Assembly (NCBI GenBank): GCA_034429275.1 | Contig: DAOUFU010000080.1 | Span: 1-7,667, forward strand | Length of the DNA: 7,667 nt | Source of the DNA: DAOUFU01 sp034429275 | GTDB lineage: Bacteria > Chloroflexota > Anaerolineae > Aggregatilineales > Aggregatilineaceae | Direction: 5' to 3' | Notes under the pieces: model-generated | What the model saw: only the letters and a program-made list of their open reading frames with translations | Told to the model about the DNA's origin: nothing | The model's database searches: none | Translations under genes and position numbers: made by a program | Part shown: positions 5,752 to 7,667 of the stretch, piece by piece | Layout: every line of letters starts with the position of its first letter | Position numbering within the stretch: position 1 is the stretch's first letter

Positions 5752-7667
5752 ATGAGATTCATAGCACGACTATTCACCGGGTCAGTACGCCGCCGCTTGT
5801 TCGTCGGCTTCGGCATCTTCCTTGTGATGATCCTGGTCTTCGCGACTGTGGCGCAGGTCGCGCTCAACCGCGTGCTCACCGAGTCCAGGAATATCGAGCC
5901 GATCAGTCAGCAAATCAATCATGCGCAGGCGTTCGCGCTGGCCATGAACTCGATTGAGACCAACCTGCAGCAGTACGTGTTGACCGGCAGCACGGCCTAC
6001 CAAAACGCCATCCGTGACAACCTGGGCCAGATGCACCAGGCGTTAGGAAACATTCGCCGGACCGACCAGACCCCCAATAATCCCTACACCGAGGACCTCG
6101 AATCGGCGCTTGCAGCCCTCGACCGGCAGGTCCAGGGTGTGTTCAATATCGACATCTTCGCGGCAGGGGCCGGTGCACGCAACACCCTGCTGGTCACCAT
6201 CTACAACCGGCTAGACATCACCATTGAAGCTTACCAGGCGCTGTATGCCAACCTGCTGGAAAACCTCAACCGCGCGAGTACCCGCCAGCAGTCTATCGTC
6301 AATGATCTGATCTTGCAGCTTGCCGGCCTGGGCATTGTCATCGCGGTGGCGGCGCTGGCTATCGCCTACATCATCTCGCGCAGCCTGGCCCGCCCCATCT
6401 CGCGCACGGCAGCCGCCGCCGACCAGCTCGCTGCTGGCAAGCTGGATACCCGCGTGGAAGTAGGCGACCGCCACGACGAAATTGGACGCCTGGCGCGCGC
6501 CTTCAATGCCATGGCCGATCAGTTACGCGGATTGATTGGATCGCTGGAAGAGCGCGTGCGGGCGCGTACCCGCGACCTGTTCCTGACGCTCGAAGTCGGC
6601 CAGATCTCTACTCGCCTCTACCAGCGTGAAGACTTCCTCCCCCGCGTGGTTGAGTTCATTCACGAGAGCTTTGGCCTCTATTATGCCCAGGTGTACCTGA
6701 TCGACGACGCCCGCCGCTATGCAGTGCTGCGCGCCGGTACGACCGAAGTCGGCCAGCGGCTGCTGGCTGCGGGTCACCGGCTGCCGCTGGACCAGACCTC
6801 ACTGGTGGCGCGCGCTGTGCAGACCCAGACTCCCGTCCTGGTGGACGACACGACCACCAGCGAAATCCACAAACCCAATCCCCTGCTGCCCGACACCCGC
6901 TCAGAAGTCGCCATCCCGCTGATCGTAGGCGACGAAATCCTGGGCGTGCTCGACCTGCAGTCGCGGCAACCGGGCACCTTCAACACCGAAAACCTGCCCG
7001 TATTCGAGGCAATGGCAAGCCAGTTGGCCGCCGCGCTGCGCAACGTACAATCCTTCGCCGAAACCCGCGCGGCTATCGAACGCGCCGACTTGATCAACCG
7101 CCGCCTGACCGAGCAGCGTTGGGGCGACTTCTTGGGCAAACTGTCCAGGAACGCTTCGGTTGGCTACGCCTACGATCTCCAGGCTGTTCAACCGCTCACT
7201 GAGCCGATCGGCGAAACGGCTGCTGCCGAAAGTCCCTTCAAGATCGCCCGCCCGGTGTCGCTGCGCGGCCAGCAGATCGGGGCCATCGTAGTGGCAGACG
7301 AAGCCGACCGGCATTGGTCCAACGAGGAACTCAACCTGATTGAAGACGTAGCTGAGCGCGTGGCCCTTGCGGTAGAGCAGTACCGCGCCGCCGACGAAAC
7401 CGCTCGGCTGGCTGCCGAAATGCAGACGGTGGCCGAGGTGAGCACCGAAATCGGCGGTACGCTGGATGTGAACGTCCTGCTGAACTCGGTTGCCAATCTC
7501 ACCCGCGACCGTTTCGATCTCTACCACGCCCATCTTTACCTGCTGGATGATGCCGGGAAGAACCTGGTGCTGGCCGCCGGTGCGGGCGAGATCGGTCAAC
7601 TGATGGTACAGAACCGCCACCAGATTCCGATCACCGTTGAGCGAAGCCTGGTGGCACGCGCCGCGCG
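5752..7667 (+). CDS. Membrane receptor: CHASE3-like, HAMP, multi-GAF (3' end beyond window)
   Basis: The frame is open from ATG 5752 to the right edge, 638 full codons with no stop. TM1 is about 16-36 after a basic start (VRRRL). Residues 37-186 are an extracytoplasmic, mostly helical sensor with a CHASE3-like stretch (LQQYVLTGSTAYQNAI) about 40 residues after TM1. TM2 is about 187-208, and HAMP is 209-262 (ARPISRTAAAADQLAAGKL ... DEIGRLARAFNAMA). A helical linker leads to GAF1, about 290-440 (LYYAQVYLIDD, TSLVARAVQ, NPLLPDTRSEVAIPL, LGVLDLQS). Residues 450-545 resemble only the second half of a GAF (FKIARPVSLRGQQIGAIVVA, WSNEELNLIEDVAERVALAVEQ). A further GAF begins near 565 (LYHAHLYLLDD, SLVARAAR) and is cut by the edge. 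An output domain such as a histidine kinase is expected downstream but cannot be seen. It is probably the signalling partner of the two upstream gene products. Confidence 0.87.
   Translation, partial: MRFIARLFTGSVRRRLFVGFGIFLVMILVFATVAQVALNRVLTESRNIEPISQQINHAQAFALAMNSIETNLQQYVLTGSTAYQNAIRDNLGQMHQALGNIRRTDQTPNNPYTEDLESALAALDRQVQGVFNIDIFAAGAGARNTLLVTIYNRLDITIEAYQALYANLLENLNRASTRQQSIVNDLILQLAGLGIVIAVAALAIAYIISRSLARPISRTAAAADQLAAGKLDTRVEVGDRHDEIGRLARAFNAMADQLRGLIGSLEERVRARTRDLFLTLEVGQISTRLYQREDFLPRVVEFIHESFGLYYAQVYLIDDARRYAVLRAGTTEVGQRLLAAGHRLPLDQTSLVARAVQTQTPVLVDDTTTSEIHKPNPLLPDTRSEVAIPLIVGDEILGVLDLQSRQPGTFNTENLPVFEAMASQLAAALRNVQSFAETRAAIERADLINRRLTEQRWGDFLGKLSRNASVGYAYDLQAVQPLTEPIGETAAAESPFKIARPVSLRGQQIGAIVVADEADRHWSNEELNLIEDVAERVALAVEQYRAADETARLAAEMQTVAEVSTEIGGTLDVNVLLNSVANLTRDRFDLYHAHLYLLDDAGKNLVLAAGAGEIGQLMVQNRHQIPITVERSLVARAA

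Noticed and set aside
6901..7620. 239-codon minus-strand open frame
   Set aside because: It is antisense to the GAF domains of the second receptor, which are clearly coding on the plus strand.

Overview
The window is GC-rich in its genes and AT-richer in one 499-bp divergent intergenic region. Its most telling content is two membrane receptors built from HAMP and tandem GAF domains. Their GAF domains share a characteristic signature (SLVARA ... NPLLPDTRSE ... GVLD.QS) that is typical of Chloroflexota, especially Anaerolineae-like bacteria. That taxonomic guess rests on domain style and is moderate in confidence.

Left arm (1-2288, minus strand): a type I glutamine synthetase-family gene (930-2288) is followed after 79 bp by a PucR-family transcriptional regulator. 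The regulator starts with GTG at 850 and runs off the left edge, so only its N-terminal 283 codons are present. The two genes look like one transcription unit joining nitrogen assimilation to a nitrogen-catabolism type regulator. The synthetase keeps the metal, glutamate and phosphate-binding residues and the feedback-inhibition Arg of the GSI-alpha group. It carries an unusual Trp in the ATP-binding signature.

Centre (2289-2787): a divergent control region. It holds a sigma70-like promoter facing right (2673-2701) whose -35 box is overlapped by a perfect 15-bp palindrome. It also holds an inverted repeat CGTGA-N8-TCACG close to the synthetase start, and several weaker promoter-like and hairpin elements. 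I see no convincing gene in it.

Right arm (2788-7667, plus strand): three tightly spaced genes that read as a sensory operon. The first is a dCache-HAMP-GAF membrane receptor with no output domain. The second is a lipoprotein of the ABC_sub_bind periplasmic-binding family, with no transporter permease or ATPase beside it in view. The third is a second membrane receptor (CHASE3-like helical sensor, HAMP, GAF, half-GAF, GAF) that continues past the right edge. The simplest model is that the anchored binding protein captures an extracellular ligand and presents it to one or both receptors. The signal would then leave through an output domain in the unseen part of the third gene or in a downstream gene. 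No RNA genes, CRISPR arrays, insertion sequences or attachment sites were recognised.
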